Part shown: piece by piece, positions 33,702-43,446 of the stretch
Layout: each line of letters begins with the position of its first letter
How positions within the stretch are numbered: position 1 is the stretch's first letter
Source: Veillonella_A intestinalis
GTDB taxonomy: Bacteria; Bacillota; Negativicutes; Veillonellales; Veillonellaceae
DNA: 64,000 nt
Assembly (NCBI RefSeq): GCF_943192895.1
Contig: NZ_CALPCB010000007.1
Coordinates: 111,782 to 175,781, forward strand
Direction of reading: 5' to 3'
Made by a program: the position numbers and the translations under genes
Notes under the pieces: generated by a model
What the model was told of the DNA's origin: nothing
What the model saw: the letters and a program-made list of their open reading frames with translations, nothing else
Database searches by the model: none

Positions 33702-33842
33702 TTAAATGCCAAAAATCCAAGATACACCTAAGCGAATAAAGCTAAGTGTCAATACCCAAAAGGCTAAAAAATGAAGTGTTCCTTCTAAGCCTTGTCCAAG
33801 GCGAGAAACGCCAGATTTATAAACAATATCGCACCAACACAT
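33702..33842 (-). CDS. Small membrane protein, 46 aa
   Basis: An ATG at 33842 preceded by GGAGG at seven bases opens a 46-residue frame. It begins MCWCDIVYKSGVSRLGQG and has a hydrophobic helix (FLAFWVLTLSFIRLGVSWIFG). No family is recognised. The good ribosome binding site and single clear helix support a real gene. It stands alone between the toxin operon and the divergent sensor kinase gene. Confidence 0.5.
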   Translation of the reverse strand: MCWCDIVYKSGVSRLGQGLEGTLHFLAFWVLTLSFIRLGVSWIFGI

Positions 33843-34072
33843 ACCAAAACCTCCAATCACACTGTATGATAAATAATTCTCTAATTTTTTCAGTTTTTCA
33901 AGATATAACTGTTATTATTCTACTAAATTCAGCTTCATTTCTCAACCTCAAAAGCATGCTATGTATACCAATTGTGCATATGATATAATGAAACCAATAC
34001 CATATTCTATTATATGTATAGGAATAGACGCTAACGACGATTTCAGTCCTATACCTCTGAAAGGACTTTCCT

Positions 34073-35776
34073 ATGACTGATATTTTACTATTTGAAATGA
34101 TTAAGCGAATTAGCACGGCCATTGTGCTCGGTCTTGTCATTTCTCGTTTAAAACTCTTTGATCGGCTCATGGCTAATCGTTTATCTTGGTTCGATCGTTT
34201 TATTTTTATTCTTATTTTTTCAAGTATTGCTATTTTAGGTACTTATGGCGGTATTCCCATCAATGATGCCCTAGCAAATTCTCGCATGATTGGTATCATG
34301 GCGGCCGGTCTAGTAGGGGGCCCTTTTTTAGGCGGTGCCGTTGGTCTTGTTTCAGGCTTACATCGCTATTCATTAGGCGGTTTTACCGCTCTGGCCTGTG
34401 CCATTTCTTCTATTACCGAAGGCCTGTTAGCCGGTCTGTTTCAAAAGTTTTATAAACGCAAATTAATACCTTGGCCCATAGCCCTAGGTATCGGCTTCTT
34501 TGGCGAAATTATCCAAATGCTCATCATCTTATTAGTAGCCGAACCCTATCATATGGCAGCCGCTCTCGTCGGTGACATTGCCGTACCTATGACCATTGCT
34601 AACTCTCTTGGTCTTGCTCTTTTCATGAAAATCATCAAAGATGGCTTACACCAACGGGAAACGCAAAAGGCCAATCAAAGTCAAAATATTTTGTCTATTG
34701 CTCGTGAAACGGTTCGTTATTTCCGCAAAGGCTTAACGCCTGAATCTGCTAATGCAGTCGTACAAATTATCAAAAAGCACAGTTCTTATGATGCCGTTTC
34801 TATTACTGACACGACGCACGTACTAGCTTATATCGGAGCTGAAGCTAATCATCATGCCCCTGGGGTAGCTGACCATTTAACAAATGTAACCATTCATTCT
34901 CTCACGTCGGGCACTATCCATATTGCCTATTCACATGATGAAATTGGCTGTACAGATCCTCATTGCACCTTAAACAGTGCCATTGTCGTTCCTTTAAGTA
35001 TTAACGGGCGTATCATCGGCTCGCTTAAAATGTACTATACGGACACAACTCATTATCCCGATTCATCCGATGTAGCCTTTGCTCAAGGGCTAGCCGATTT
35101 ATTTTCTACCCAGCTAGAATTAACAGAGATTGATCAACAGCGTCAATTAACAGAGGCCGCTAAAATGCAAGCGCTCCACACGCAAATCAATCCCCATTTC
35201 TTATTTAATACTTTAAATACAATTTCGTCCTTAATACGAACTAACCCAGAATTAGCACGACGTTTACTCATCAAATTTTCCCAAATGTTTCGTTTCACCT
35301 TGCAATATACAGGGCGTGTTATTTCCTTTGCAAAGGAATGGGACCAAGTAAGTGGCTTTTTAGAAATTTCACTGGCCCGCCATGGAGATAAACTCTTTGT
35401 GACCCATAATATTGCTCCTGCCATTTTCAGCTTTGGCATTCCATCCCTTACCTTACAACCGATTATTGAAAATTCCATTAAGCATGGCTTACAGCCACGT
35501 GAAGTGGGGGGCTCTATTGCCATTGAAGGCACGATGACAGAAACAGATATTATTATAACTGTTACCGATGATGGTGTCGGCTTTCAGGGAGATCCTAATT
35601 ATTATTTGGAGCAACCACCAGAAGGTCACATTGGTTTGAGCAATGTACATCATCGCCTTCAAGGGCTGTATGGCGCTCCATATGGTCTCACCATTTCTTC
35701 AATTCCTGAAGAAGGCACAACTGTAACTATTCGCCTTCCCAAAATTCAACCAGAACCTGAAAAGGAGGTCCTATGA
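34073..35776 (+). CDS. LytS-type sensor histidine kinase
   Basis: The 567-residue protein has an N-terminal 5TM-LYT membrane domain (several helices to about residue 190, with PFLGGAVGLVSGLHRYS), a GAF-like domain (about 220-355) and a His_kinase plus HATPase module. The phosphorylated histidine is in HTQINPHFLFNTLNTISSL near 370, and DDGVGF is the N-box region. LytS/BtsS-type kinases sense metabolites such as pyruvate or membrane state. Its stop overlaps the response regulator start by 4 bp, and a CstA-family transporter gene lies convergent just beyond. Confidence 0.92.
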   Translation: MTDILLFEMIKRISTAIVLGLVISRLKLFDRLMANRLSWFDRFIFILIFSSIAILGTYGGIPINDALANSRMIGIMAAGLVGGPFLGGAVGLVSGLHRYSLGGFTALACAISSITEGLLAGLFQKFYKRKLIPWPIALGIGFFGEIIQMLIILLVAEPYHMAAALVGDIAVPMTIANSLGLALFMKIIKDGLHQRETQKANQSQNILSIARETVRYFRKGLTPESANAVVQIIKKHSSYDAVSITDTTHVLAYIGAEANHHAPGVADHLTNVTIHSLTSGTIHIAYSHDEIGCTDPHCTLNSAIVVPLSINGRIIGSLKMYYTDTTHYPDSSDVAFAQGLADLFSTQLELTEIDQQRQLTEAAKMQALHTQINPHFLFNTLNTISSLIRTNPELARRLLIKFSQMFRFTLQYTGRVISFAKEWDQVSGFLEISLARHGDKLFVTHNIAPAIFSFGIPSLTLQPIIENSIKHGLQPREVGGSIAIEGTMTETDIIITVTDDGVGFQGDPNYYLEQPPEGHIGLSNVHHRLQGLYGAPYGLTISSIPEEGTTVTIRLPKIQPEPEKEVL

Positions 35777-36594
35777 TTCGCACCATTCTAATTGATGACG
35801 AAGCACCAGCGCGCGACGAGCTACGCTATCTACTCACTACGAACCACAGTACCACCATTGATATCATTGGAGAAGCCGACAATGCCACTTCTGCAATTTC
35901 ACTAATTACTCGTGAAAAACCACAATTAATCTTTTTAGATATTCACATGCGTGGTCTATCTGGCCTAGAATTGGCAGAGGTCATTCGTGATATTTCGCCA
36001 GACAGTCGTATTATCTTTGCCACGGCTTACGATGAATATGCCCTTAAAGCATTTGAGCTACAAGCCTTAGACTATGTAGTAAAACCCATTGAAGAAAATC
36101 GCTTATCCAAGGCTATCCAACATGTAATCAAAGCTTTATATCCGCAAGGTCTACCTAGTGAAAAAAATGCATCTATACAAGAGGATATTGCAATTACGGC
36201 CACGCCCCCTACCGCTTCCACTGATAACACGCCAACGGTACGTACTAATAAACTAGCGGTAGATGATGGTGCACACATTCTCTTGATTGACTTAGACAGT
36301 ATCGCCTATATTACAGGAGAATCAGGACGATTAGAAGTCCATACGGATTCTGGGAAATATGGCTCTAACAAAACGTTGACAGAGTTACAAGAGCGCCTTC
36401 GTGGCACTTCACTTTACCGCGTGCACCGTAGCTATATTGTGAACCTTAACAAAGTGCGTGAAGTCGTACCATGGTTTAAAGGCACCTATTGGCTTCGCTT
36501 GCCACAGCAAACGGCTAAAGGACAAGAACTGGTAGACATTCCTGTAAGTAAAGCACAAGTGAAGTTGATAAAAGAGTTGCTAGGGATTAACTAA
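35773..36594 (+). CDS. LytR/AlgR-type response regulator (LytTR)
   Basis: The 273 residues have a receiver domain with Asp56 as phosphoacceptor in FLDIHM and Lys at about 105 in YVVKP, a threonine-rich linker (ITATPPTASTDNTPT), and a LytTR DNA-binding domain (LYRVHRSYIVNLNKV). GGAGGTCC and a 4-bp overlap tie it to the kinase. By analogy with BtsSR, the target may be the CstA-family gene at 36924, but no LytTR site was recognised. Confidence 0.92.
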   Translation: MIRTILIDDEAPARDELRYLLTTNHSTTIDIIGEADNATSAISLITREKPQLIFLDIHMRGLSGLELAEVIRDISPDSRIIFATAYDEYALKAFELQALDYVVKPIEENRLSKAIQHVIKALYPQGLPSEKNASIQEDIAITATPPTASTDNTPTVRTNKLAVDDGAHILLIDLDSIAYITGESGRLEVHTDSGKYGSNKTLTELQERLRGTSLYRVHRSYIVNLNKVREVVPWFKGTYWLRLPQQTAKGQELVDIPVSKAQVKLIKELLGIN

Positions 36595-36610
36595 GTTTGG
36601 CTAAAAAAAC

Positions 36611-36725
36611 TACATAAAGTATTGATAAAAGTAAAGCGAGAGGTCTCCCTCACGACCAGCTAGGAAAGATAGCAATGGTCGCTACGCGAGGCCTCTCGCT
36701 TTGCTTATCCTCTGTACTTTATGTA
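36611..36725. terminator. Long hairpin after the two-component system
   Basis: TACATAAAGTA (36611-36621) pairs with 36715-36725, and an inner arm GTAAAGCGAGAGG pairs with CCTCTCGCTTTGC. The whole forms a hairpin of about 115 nt, much larger than a normal terminator. It lies between convergent genes and may serve both or be a folded RNA or repeat. Confidence 0.6.
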
Positions 36726-36797
36726 ATTTCTATTCAAACCTATATCAGGTTAATCCCTAGCAAGCTCTTTTAGTGAGAGGTAGAAAGATAGCAAAAA

Positions 36798-36856
36798 AAC
36801 GAGGAGACTCTAGTAGCCATCACGTTTCAGATTAGGCTAGAGGAGTCTCCTAATTT
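36798..36856 (-). terminator. Terminator of the cstA-type gene
   Basis: AGGAGACTC (36802-36810) pairs with GAGTCTCCT (36843-36851). The minus strand then has a run of seven T. It lies 70 bp after the transporter stop. Confidence 0.75.
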
Positions 36857-36923
36857 TATTGTAAGTAGTTGTAATGAGATTCTAATGTTAGATGAATGTT
36901 AGGCTACAGAAAATGGTATTGAC

Positions 36924-38753
36924 TTATGCATTTTCTGTTTCCATATTAGTTACTTCTTCCGCTTCAATATCTGCTTCGGTTCTAAAGTCTTGTGGTTGTT
37001 TTGCCAAGCGAATCCAACTGCGAACGGCTTCAACCATAACGATAGCAACGAGGATAAGCATAAGAATACTTACACCGACAAGCATCCACTGACCTTCTGG
37101 AATATAGTTATAGACGATATTTTCATAGTCCGCCATAACTGTAATAACTGCGATAAAGATACAAGGAATCAATGTTACCCAAGCGTAACGTTTGTGACCA
37201 AGGTGCATAATAACAGTAGTACCGATGGCAAGCCCCATAGTAGCTAACAACTGATTAGATACACCAAATAATGGCCAAATGGTTCCGATATTGCCTTGTA
37301 ATACGAGGTAACCCCAAGTGAAACATACAAGGAATGACGCAATATAAACGCCTGGTAACCAATGAGCATCTTTCATTTTAGGGAATGCCATACCTAATAA
37401 TTCTTGTACCATATAACGGCTTACGCGTGTACCAGTATCGATTAATGTCAAGATGAACAAAGCTTCGAACATGATACAGAAATGGTACCAGTAACTCATA
37501 AGGTGAGCCATGCTTGGAATTTGAGAGAAGATATGAGCCATACCAACAGCCAAGGACACTGCACCACCTGGACGATGCATTAAGTCTTCCCCTACCATAG
37601 CGGATAAAGCTGGCAATTCATGAACTTGAAGTCCTAACGCATTAAATGTTTCAGTTGTAGAGTTAATTGCGAAATAGTCACTTGGATGTAAGCTAGTAGC
37701 TGCAATCAACGCCATCATAGCGATAAATGCTTCAGTAAGCATAGCGCCATAACCAATTGGTAACATTTCTTTTTCATTGGTAATCATTTTAGGGGTTGTA
37801 CCTGTGGAAACGGTAGCATGGAACCCAGATAAGGCACCACAAGCAATCGTAATGAATACGAATGGAATAGCAGAGCCACTAAGTACAGGGCCACCACCAT
37901 ATACATAATCAGAGAAAGCTGGCATTTGAAGAACAGGCATTACGATAATAATACCAAGTGCTAATGCGCCGATAGTCCCTACTTTCATGTAAGTAGATAA
38001 ATAACCACGAGGTGCTAATAACAACCAAACTGGCAATGCTGCTGCAAAGAAGCTATATACAGCTAACATAATTTGAATGGAATGACGATCCCAAGTGAAA
38101 TAAGGTGCTAATGAGGAATGTGCAATGTCTGGCCCATAAATAACAGCGGCCATAATCAAAGCAACACCAATAACAGTGGCTTCACGAATTTTACCAGGGC
38201 GAATCCAACGAAGATACACACCAATGAATACAGCAATTGGAATCGTAGCACTCACTGTAAAAAAGCCCCAAGGAGAGTTTTCAAGAGAGTTAGCTACTAC
38301 TGCTGCCATCCCTGCCATGGTAATAATAAGCAAGAATAGAGTCGCTAGTAAAGTGCCCATACCAGCTAAGCTAGAAATTTCAGATTTCGCAATATCCGCA
38401 ATGGATTTACCATTATAACGTACGGAAGCAAATAATAACACGAAATCGTGAACAGCCCCAGCTAATACGGAACCAATCAAAATCCAAAGCACGCCTGGTA
38501 AATAACCAAATTGTGCTGCAATAACTGGTCCCACTAAAGGACCTGCCCCAGCAATGGCAGCAAAATGTTGACCAAAGGTTACCCATTTATTGGTAGGTAC
38601 ATAGTCAACCCCATCATTAATAGCTACCGCTGGTGTTGTCCGATATTGGTTAACCGTCAATACTTTGGCAGCTATGAAGGACCCGTACAAGCGATATGCG
38701 ATCGCAAGCACTAGGGCCGATACAATAACTAAATAAAGCCCGTTCATTTCCAT
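36924..38753 (-). CDS. CstA-family carbon starvation/pyruvate or peptide transporter
   Basis: The 609-residue protein is a polytopic membrane protein with the CstA signature: YVPTNKWVTFGQHFAAIAGAGPLVGPV near the start and ITIACGALSGFHATVSTGTTPKM in the middle. E. coli BtsT and CstA take up pyruvate, and peptides are also reported. ATG at 38753 has GGAGG upstream. The adjacent LytS/LytR pair suggests the BtsSR-BtsT arrangement, so pyruvate or lactate-derived carbon is a plausible substrate in a lactate-using organism. That last step is inference. Confidence 0.9.
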   Translation of the reverse strand: MEMNGLYLVIVSALVLAIAYRLYGSFIAAKVLTVNQYRTTPAVAINDGVDYVPTNKWVTFGQHFAAIAGAGPLVGPVIAAQFGYLPGVLWILIGSVLAGAVHDFVLLFASVRYNGKSIADIAKSEISSLAGMGTLLATLFLLIITMAGMAAVVANSLENSPWGFFTVSATIPIAVFIGVYLRWIRPGKIREATVIGVALIMAAVIYGPDIAHSSLAPYFTWDRHSIQIMLAVYSFFAAALPVWLLLAPRGYLSTYMKVGTIGALALGIIIVMPVLQMPAFSDYVYGGGPVLSGSAIPFVFITIACGALSGFHATVSTGTTPKMITNEKEMLPIGYGAMLTEAFIAMMALIAATSLHPSDYFAINSTTETFNALGLQVHELPALSAMVGEDLMHRPGGAVSLAVGMAHIFSQIPSMAHLMSYWYHFCIMFEALFILTLIDTGTRVSRYMVQELLGMAFPKMKDAHWLPGVYIASFLVCFTWGYLVLQGNIGTIWPLFGVSNQLLATMGLAIGTTVIMHLGHKRYAWVTLIPCIFIAVITVMADYENIVYNYIPEGQWMLVGVSILMLILVAIVMVEAVRSWIRLAKQPQDFRTEADIEAEEVTNMETENA

Positions 38754-39093
38754 CTGTAGGAACCTCCTAAAATAAAATAAGTGCAATGGTAAGCTGAGAT
38801 TCTCTTGTGATAGATTGTCCGCTCACAAGTTACCTTGTCATCTCATCTTCATCTGATAGCATTGTATGTTATTTTAAACATCTGGTAAACGAATTTTCTA
38901 TGAATGGAACAAATCGGGCTATCAACGGAAATAAAGTTTGTCAAAAAGAAATGAAAAACTACTCATAAACTAAAAAGCCATAACAAAATGTAAGTTATAG
39001 TTCTTCATCTTGTTACGGCTTATTTTTATTTTTTGGAATCTAAGGGCACGATTGAAATAGTGTAGCCTAACGGCTTTAATACTTTAAATAAAA
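38754..39093. other. Intergenic region between transporter and dehydrogenase genes
   Basis: It contains the leader of the cstA-type gene and, at 38972-39027, the terminator of the dehydrogenase gene. Otherwise I see no gene or repeat. Confidence 0.45.
38972..39027 (-). terminator. Terminator of the iron alcohol dehydrogenase gene
   Basis: AAAAAGCCATAACAAAATG pairs with CATCTTGTTACGGCTT with a few mismatches, and T-rich ends occur on both strands. It lies about 65 bp after the stop. Confidence 0.7.
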
Positions 39094-40263
39094 TTACAAT
39101 GCGCTCTTATAGATGTTCAAAATATCTTCTGTTGTAAAGTTTGTATATGATGTTGGGTAGCGGTTTGATTTTTCCGCAATGGCTGGTAAATCTTCTGCGG
39201 GAATCCCTACTTCAGTCAAGGTTGTTGGTGCACCAAGGCTCTTGAAATAAGCCCGTAATGCTTCAATGCCCGCTAAGGCTAATGCCTCATCACTGTCGTA
39301 GTCACTCCGCTTTAAGCCCCACACATTGGTAGCAAAGCGCACAAAGCGTGCCACATGATCTTTATAAATGTAGCGAAGTAGCATAGGGTGAACAATAGCA
39401 AGGCCAGCCCCATGAGCAATATCATGGAACGCAGATAAGGAATGTTCAATCTGATGGGCCATCCAGTCCTGTTTTTTACCTAAGCCCATAATACCATTAA
39501 GAGCAATCGTAGCCCCCCACATCAAATTGGAACGAGCTTCATAATCTGTTGGATTCTTAACTGCAATATCAGCATTTTCCATAATATTCTTAAAGGCTGC
39601 TTCAATCATAGCGTCACTTAAATTATTCGTTTCAGGCAAGGAGAAATACTGCTCCATCAAATGGGATAACATATCACAAATACCATTTACTAGCTGTTCT
39701 TGTGGCATTGTATATGTATATGTAGGATCTAGATAAGAAAATTGTGGGAATAGAGCATCGCCAAAACCGCCCATTTTCTTCTGTAGCTCCCAATTAGTAA
39801 CTACACCACGGTTATTCATTTCACTGCCTGTAGCCGACATCGTTAAAACAACCCCAATAGGCAAAGCTTCTGTTACGTTTTCACGTTTCATAAACATATG
39901 CTCCCACCAATCAAAATCAGGCGCTGTTTTCGCTACACCAGCAATAAATTTAGAGCAGTCAATAACGGAACCACCACCAACAGCCAAGACAAAGTCAACA
40001 TTATGTTTACGGCACAAATCAGCACCTTCCTGCACTTTTTCCATGCGAGGATTAGACATAATACCGCTTAATTCAACGACAGTTTTACCAGCAGCTTGTA
40101 ATTGAGCCTTAACGGCATCATAAATACCGTTCTTTTTAATGCTACCACCGCCATAGGTGAGTAACACCGTTTTGCCATAGCGAGCTAATTCCTCACTAAG
40201 TTGACTTACACAATCTTTGCCAAATACAATCTTCGTTGGGTTATAAAAAGTAAATGCGTCCAT
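39094..40263 (-). CDS. Iron-containing alcohol dehydrogenase (butanol dehydrogenase type)
   Basis: The 389-residue protein starts MDAFTFYNPTKIVFGKDC, with GGGSVIDCSKFIAG for nucleotide binding and metal ligands in HQIEHSLSAFHDIAHGAGLA. This matches the NADPH-dependent BdhA/YqhD group, which reduces aldehydes. Substrate cannot be fixed. I chose the ATG at 40263 because AAAGGAGGT lies just before it; a longer frame has no such site. An inverted repeat AACCGGT/ACCGGTT at 40299-40325 upstream may be its operator. Confidence 0.9.
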   Translation of the reverse strand: MDAFTFYNPTKIVFGKDCVSQLSEELARYGKTVLLTYGGGSIKKNGIYDAVKAQLQAAGKTVVELSGIMSNPRMEKVQEGADLCRKHNVDFVLAVGGGSVIDCSKFIAGVAKTAPDFDWWEHMFMKRENVTEALPIGVVLTMSATGSEMNNRGVVTNWELQKKMGGFGDALFPQFSYLDPTYTYTMPQEQLVNGICDMLSHLMEQYFSLPETNNLSDAMIEAAFKNIMENADIAVKNPTDYEARSNLMWGATIALNGIMGLGKKQDWMAHQIEHSLSAFHDIAHGAGLAIVHPMLLRYIYKDHVARFVRFATNVWGLKRSDYDSDEALALAGIEALRAYFKSLGAPTTLTEVGIPAEDLPAIAEKSNRYPTSYTNFTTEDILNIYKSAL

Positions 40264-40457
40264 AGGGACCTCCTTTATATTCATATCCATATGCAGTAAA
40301 CCGGTCATGCGTGGCACAACCGGTTCCTGTTTTATTATCTTAATTGTAACGTAAATTAGCTATAGATACAACGAAACATTTTATTATTTTTCTCAATATT
40401 TCTTTCGCTGCATGTCTATTTCAATAGCTGTATGTCTATTCCAATATATGATTTATC

Positions 40458-41573
40458 TTAATGAAGTTCCACAGCATATGTAATACGTCGTTCGTACATT
40501 TCATTGGCTTTTGTCAACGATTCCTGAAACGTCGCCATATTCACATCATTAGGTGCGAATTGTGGTTCAATACAAATTCCACTGTATTGTTCATAGACTT
40601 CACCTTGACGACCTTCATCAGCTAGCCAGTTACCTGTATATAGTTGGAAGCCCGGTGCATCTGATAAAACATGTAATGTCAAATCCGCTACCCGAAACGA
40701 ACCGCAACGTTGTACTTCCACCGGCGAATGACTCATCATACCATTATCAGACAACGCCAATGTATTGGGCGCTCGCAACACATAATGATGATCGTAGCCA
40801 CGATAAGCCGCTAATGGTGCTTGATACTGACGCAAGGCGTCACCTATAGATTGCCATGCACGAAAATCAAAAGGACTTCCTTCCACGGAAACAATCTCAC
40901 CAGTTGGAATTTGATTATCGCCAAATGGTAAATATTGGGATGCATTCAATTGAACTTCATGGTTTGTTATTAAGCCTTGATCAGCGGCAACCATAGCCCC
41001 ATTGACATGAGGTAGAGCGGCTGTACCATTCAAGTTAAAATAACTATGACCTGTAATATTGACTACTGAATTTTCTGAAGTCATGTATTGATACGTTAAT
41101 CGTAACTCAGCTCCATCTACTTCCACCAATAGCTGAACCCGCAAATCGCCAGAAAATCCATCATCTTGACCTCGTAAGGTAGTAGCGAGCACTATTTTTT
41201 CATAATTGACTTCTTTGCGTTCACTATTAGGTACCAATTGCCAAAGAGCAAAACTTAAACTACATTCACCGCTATGCAATAAATTAGGCCCATTATTAGG
41301 TGTCCACGAATAGGTTTTATCATCAATTTCACAGCGAGCACCGCCAATGCGATTAGCTACGCGCCCTACAGTAGCGCCTAAGTAGGCATCACCTTGTTCA
41401 TAGCCACGAAACGTATCATAACCTAGCACAATGTTTCGTTTCAAAGGTTTTACAATAAAATCTACAATAGTGGCGCCACGATTTAAAATCCGAACTATTA
41501 ATTGTTCCGTTTCTAATTCATATAGCTTGACAGCCTCACCTTTTTTTGTCTTACCCCAATCATACCGCTTCAT
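40458..41573 (-). CDS. galM: Aldose 1-epimerase
   Basis: The 371-residue beta-sandwich protein has the GalM catalytic pattern: NRIGGARCEIDDKTY, HSGECS, NITGHSYFNLNG with catalytic histidine, and IEPQFAPNDVN with the catalytic glutamate. It interconverts alpha and beta sugars. It follows moaA by 12 bp in the same direction, so they may share a transcript although the functions are unrelated. The subfamily could also act on other hexoses. Confidence 0.9.
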   Translation of the reverse strand: MKRYDWGKTKKGEAVKLYELETEQLIVRILNRGATIVDFIVKPLKRNIVLGYDTFRGYEQGDAYLGATVGRVANRIGGARCEIDDKTYSWTPNNGPNLLHSGECSLSFALWQLVPNSERKEVNYEKIVLATTLRGQDDGFSGDLRVQLLVEVDGAELRLTYQYMTSENSVVNITGHSYFNLNGTAALPHVNGAMVAADQGLITNHEVQLNASQYLPFGDNQIPTGEIVSVEGSPFDFRAWQSIGDALRQYQAPLAAYRGYDHHYVLRAPNTLALSDNGMMSHSPVEVQRCGSFRVADLTLHVLSDAPGFQLYTGNWLADEGRQGEVYEQYSGICIEPQFAPNDVNMATFQESLTKANEMYERRITYAVELH

Positions 41574-41585
41574 TGTGTCACCTCA

Positions 41586-42572
41586 TCAACCGCCGATGCG
41601 CCACATAGCACGTTTAGGTACATCCATATCAGCGCCATCATGTTGCTCTTTACGCAATTGTAAAACTTCAACAATATACTGTGCCAATTCTTGCGCTGTT
41701 TTACCTTGACGAACTAAACCTACTAAATCAGCTTCATCATCACGAAGCAAACAAAGGCGTAAACGACCATCAGACGTTAAACGCACTCGATTACATGAGT
41801 CACAATAACTATGGCTCATAGGGAAAATAAAGCCCACTAAATTACCTTGTGGCAGACGATAATACGTGGCCGGGCCAAAGCCTGTCACGTCCTGCGTCTT
41901 AGGCGCTGGTCCTACAGGAACTAGTTTACCACCACATAATCGTTCCAGCTGTTGCTGCCACATATCAAACGTAGGTCCTCTAAATTTCTCGCCTTGAAAT
42001 GGCATGTATTCGATAAATCGCCAGATTACAGGCCATTTTTTCATATAGGCTAATAAAGAGCGCACCATATCATCGGACAATGTTTCCATCAATACAGTAT
42101 TAATTTTTACTGTTTTAAACCCTGCCTGCAAGGAGGCTTCAATTCCATCAATAACGGCTTGTAACTGCCCTGTACGGCCAGTACGCTCATCAAATGTTTT
42201 TTCATCGACAGCATCTAAGCTAATATTGACCCGCTGTAAACCAAGTTTGCATAGACTATCCGCTCGGTTAGCCAACAAACTGCCGTTCGTAGTCATCGAT
42301 ATATCCTCAAACCATTGACGTTCTTGCAACTTAGCTAACAAGGTATCAAGTTGCGGATATAGTAATGGCTCACCCCCTGTCAAACGCAACGCGCGTATCC
42401 CCAATTCATGAAAGGCTTCTAAAATAACAAGCCACTCATCAGGTGTTAGCAAATTGGTTTGACTCTCTGGGGTAATGGCTTCTGGCCGGCAGTAAGGACA
42501 GCAAAAATTGCAGGCTTCCGTTAGTGATACACGCACATATTCAATTGTTCGTTGCCAACTATCTTGTACCAT
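41586..42572 (-). CDS. moaA: GTP 3',8-cyclase
   Basis: The 328-residue radical SAM protein has CNFCCPYC near residues 17-24 as the first iron-sulfur motif, LRLTGGEPLL for SAM binding, and a second cluster in CDSCNRVRLTSDGRLRLCL. It ends in the GG tail needed for MoaA activity. It makes the first intermediate of molybdopterin from GTP, with MoaC. Only the MOSC gene upstream is a pathway-like neighbour here; moaC and other genes must lie elsewhere. Confidence 0.94.
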   Translation of the reverse strand: MVQDSWQRTIEYVRVSLTEACNFCCPYCRPEAITPESQTNLLTPDEWLVILEAFHELGIRALRLTGGEPLLYPQLDTLLAKLQERQWFEDISMTTNGSLLANRADSLCKLGLQRVNISLDAVDEKTFDERTGRTGQLQAVIDGIEASLQAGFKTVKINTVLMETLSDDMVRSLLAYMKKWPVIWRFIEYMPFQGEKFRGPTFDMWQQQLERLCGGKLVPVGPAPKTQDVTGFGPATYYRLPQGNLVGFIFPMSHSYCDSCNRVRLTSDGRLRLCLLRDDEADLVGLVRQGKTAQELAQYIVEVLQLRKEQHDGADMDVPKRAMWRIGG

Positions 42573-42593
42573 CCGAACGCTCCTATGGGCTAT

Positions 42594-43037
42594 TTAATTA
42601 GCCACTTCTTCTACCACAACAGTATCGCCAACTTTAATCGTGCCACCGCTTAACACTTTAGCAAAAATTCCCTGGGTTGGCATAATACAAGAACCCACTT
42701 GCTTTTGGATTTCACAGCCAGAATGACATTCCTTGCCAATCTGAGTCACTTCTAACAGTACATCGTCACCTACAAATAAACGCGTACCGACAGGTAATTC
42801 ATATAAAACAACGCCTTCAATTGTAATGTTTTCAGCAAAATCACCAGGGTTTACATCCGCCCCCTTAGCTCGCATTAAATCAATACTTTGAATGCCTAAC
42901 AAACTAATTTGGCGATGCCATTTACCAGCATGTGCATCCCCTTCCATGCCAAAGTCAGTAATTAACTTGGCTTCTGGAATATTATGTTTCTTCTGTCCTT
43001 TTTTTTCGCTAATGGAGATCGCAATAACCTTTGCCAT
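42594..43037 (-). CDS. MOSC-domain protein
   Basis: The 147-residue protein has the MOSC pattern: GMEGDAHAGKWHRQISLL, GDFAENI, and CHSGCEIQKQVGSCIMPTQGIFAKV with the conserved cysteine. MOSC domains bind molybdenum cofactor or move sulfur. It lies 21 bp before moaA, as in many anaerobes. In some families this gene is joined to mog. Function beyond cofactor handling is unknown. Confidence 0.88.
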   Translation of the reverse strand: MAKVIAISISEKKGQKKHNIPEAKLITDFGMEGDAHAGKWHRQISLLGIQSIDLMRAKGADVNPGDFAENITIEGVVLYELPVGTRLFVGDDVLLEVTQIGKECHSGCEIQKQVGSCIMPTQGIFAKVLSGGTIKVGDTVVVEEVAN

Positions 43038-43446
43038 AATATATATTAGTTCCTTTCTATGACCTACTAAGTCTTAGCTGTACATAGCCCTAAATACTCC
43101 GATGATACAAATACCTAGCAAATTTACGGCTGCATGCTACTACGCTTAGTATGCCACTGTATCAATCACTTTGTATGTTGCTCTGGCAACACTGTATAGA
43201 TTGATTTCTATATAATAGCTATTATAACACGATATAGGTAACTTAAACATGTTTACTTGTTAATTTTACAAAAAAATCTGACATGACCTAAATTCTAAGT
43301 CATGCCAGATTTAATATAGTGCAGCGTATGTAATTACACATAATGCAACGTATTTAATTACACATAATGTAGTGCTTCACTATTTTACTATTCATACCCT
43401 TACTTTTTAATCAAACTTTATGCTAATTAATTATTCTTTATGCTAA
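43038..43446. other. Intergenic region with terminator and short tandem duplications
   Basis: It holds a terminator for the hydratase gene at 43271-43315 and two AT-rich tandem duplications: a 24-bp unit (CGTATGTAATTACACATAAT...) at 43325-43372 and a 20-bp unit at 43416-43455 that runs into the end of the hydratase gene. No gene is seen. Confidence 0.6.
43271..43315 (-). terminator. Terminator of the hydratase gene
   Basis: A 14-bp stem (43275-43288 with 43300-43313, one mismatch) is followed on the minus strand by seven T residues. Confidence 0.8.
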
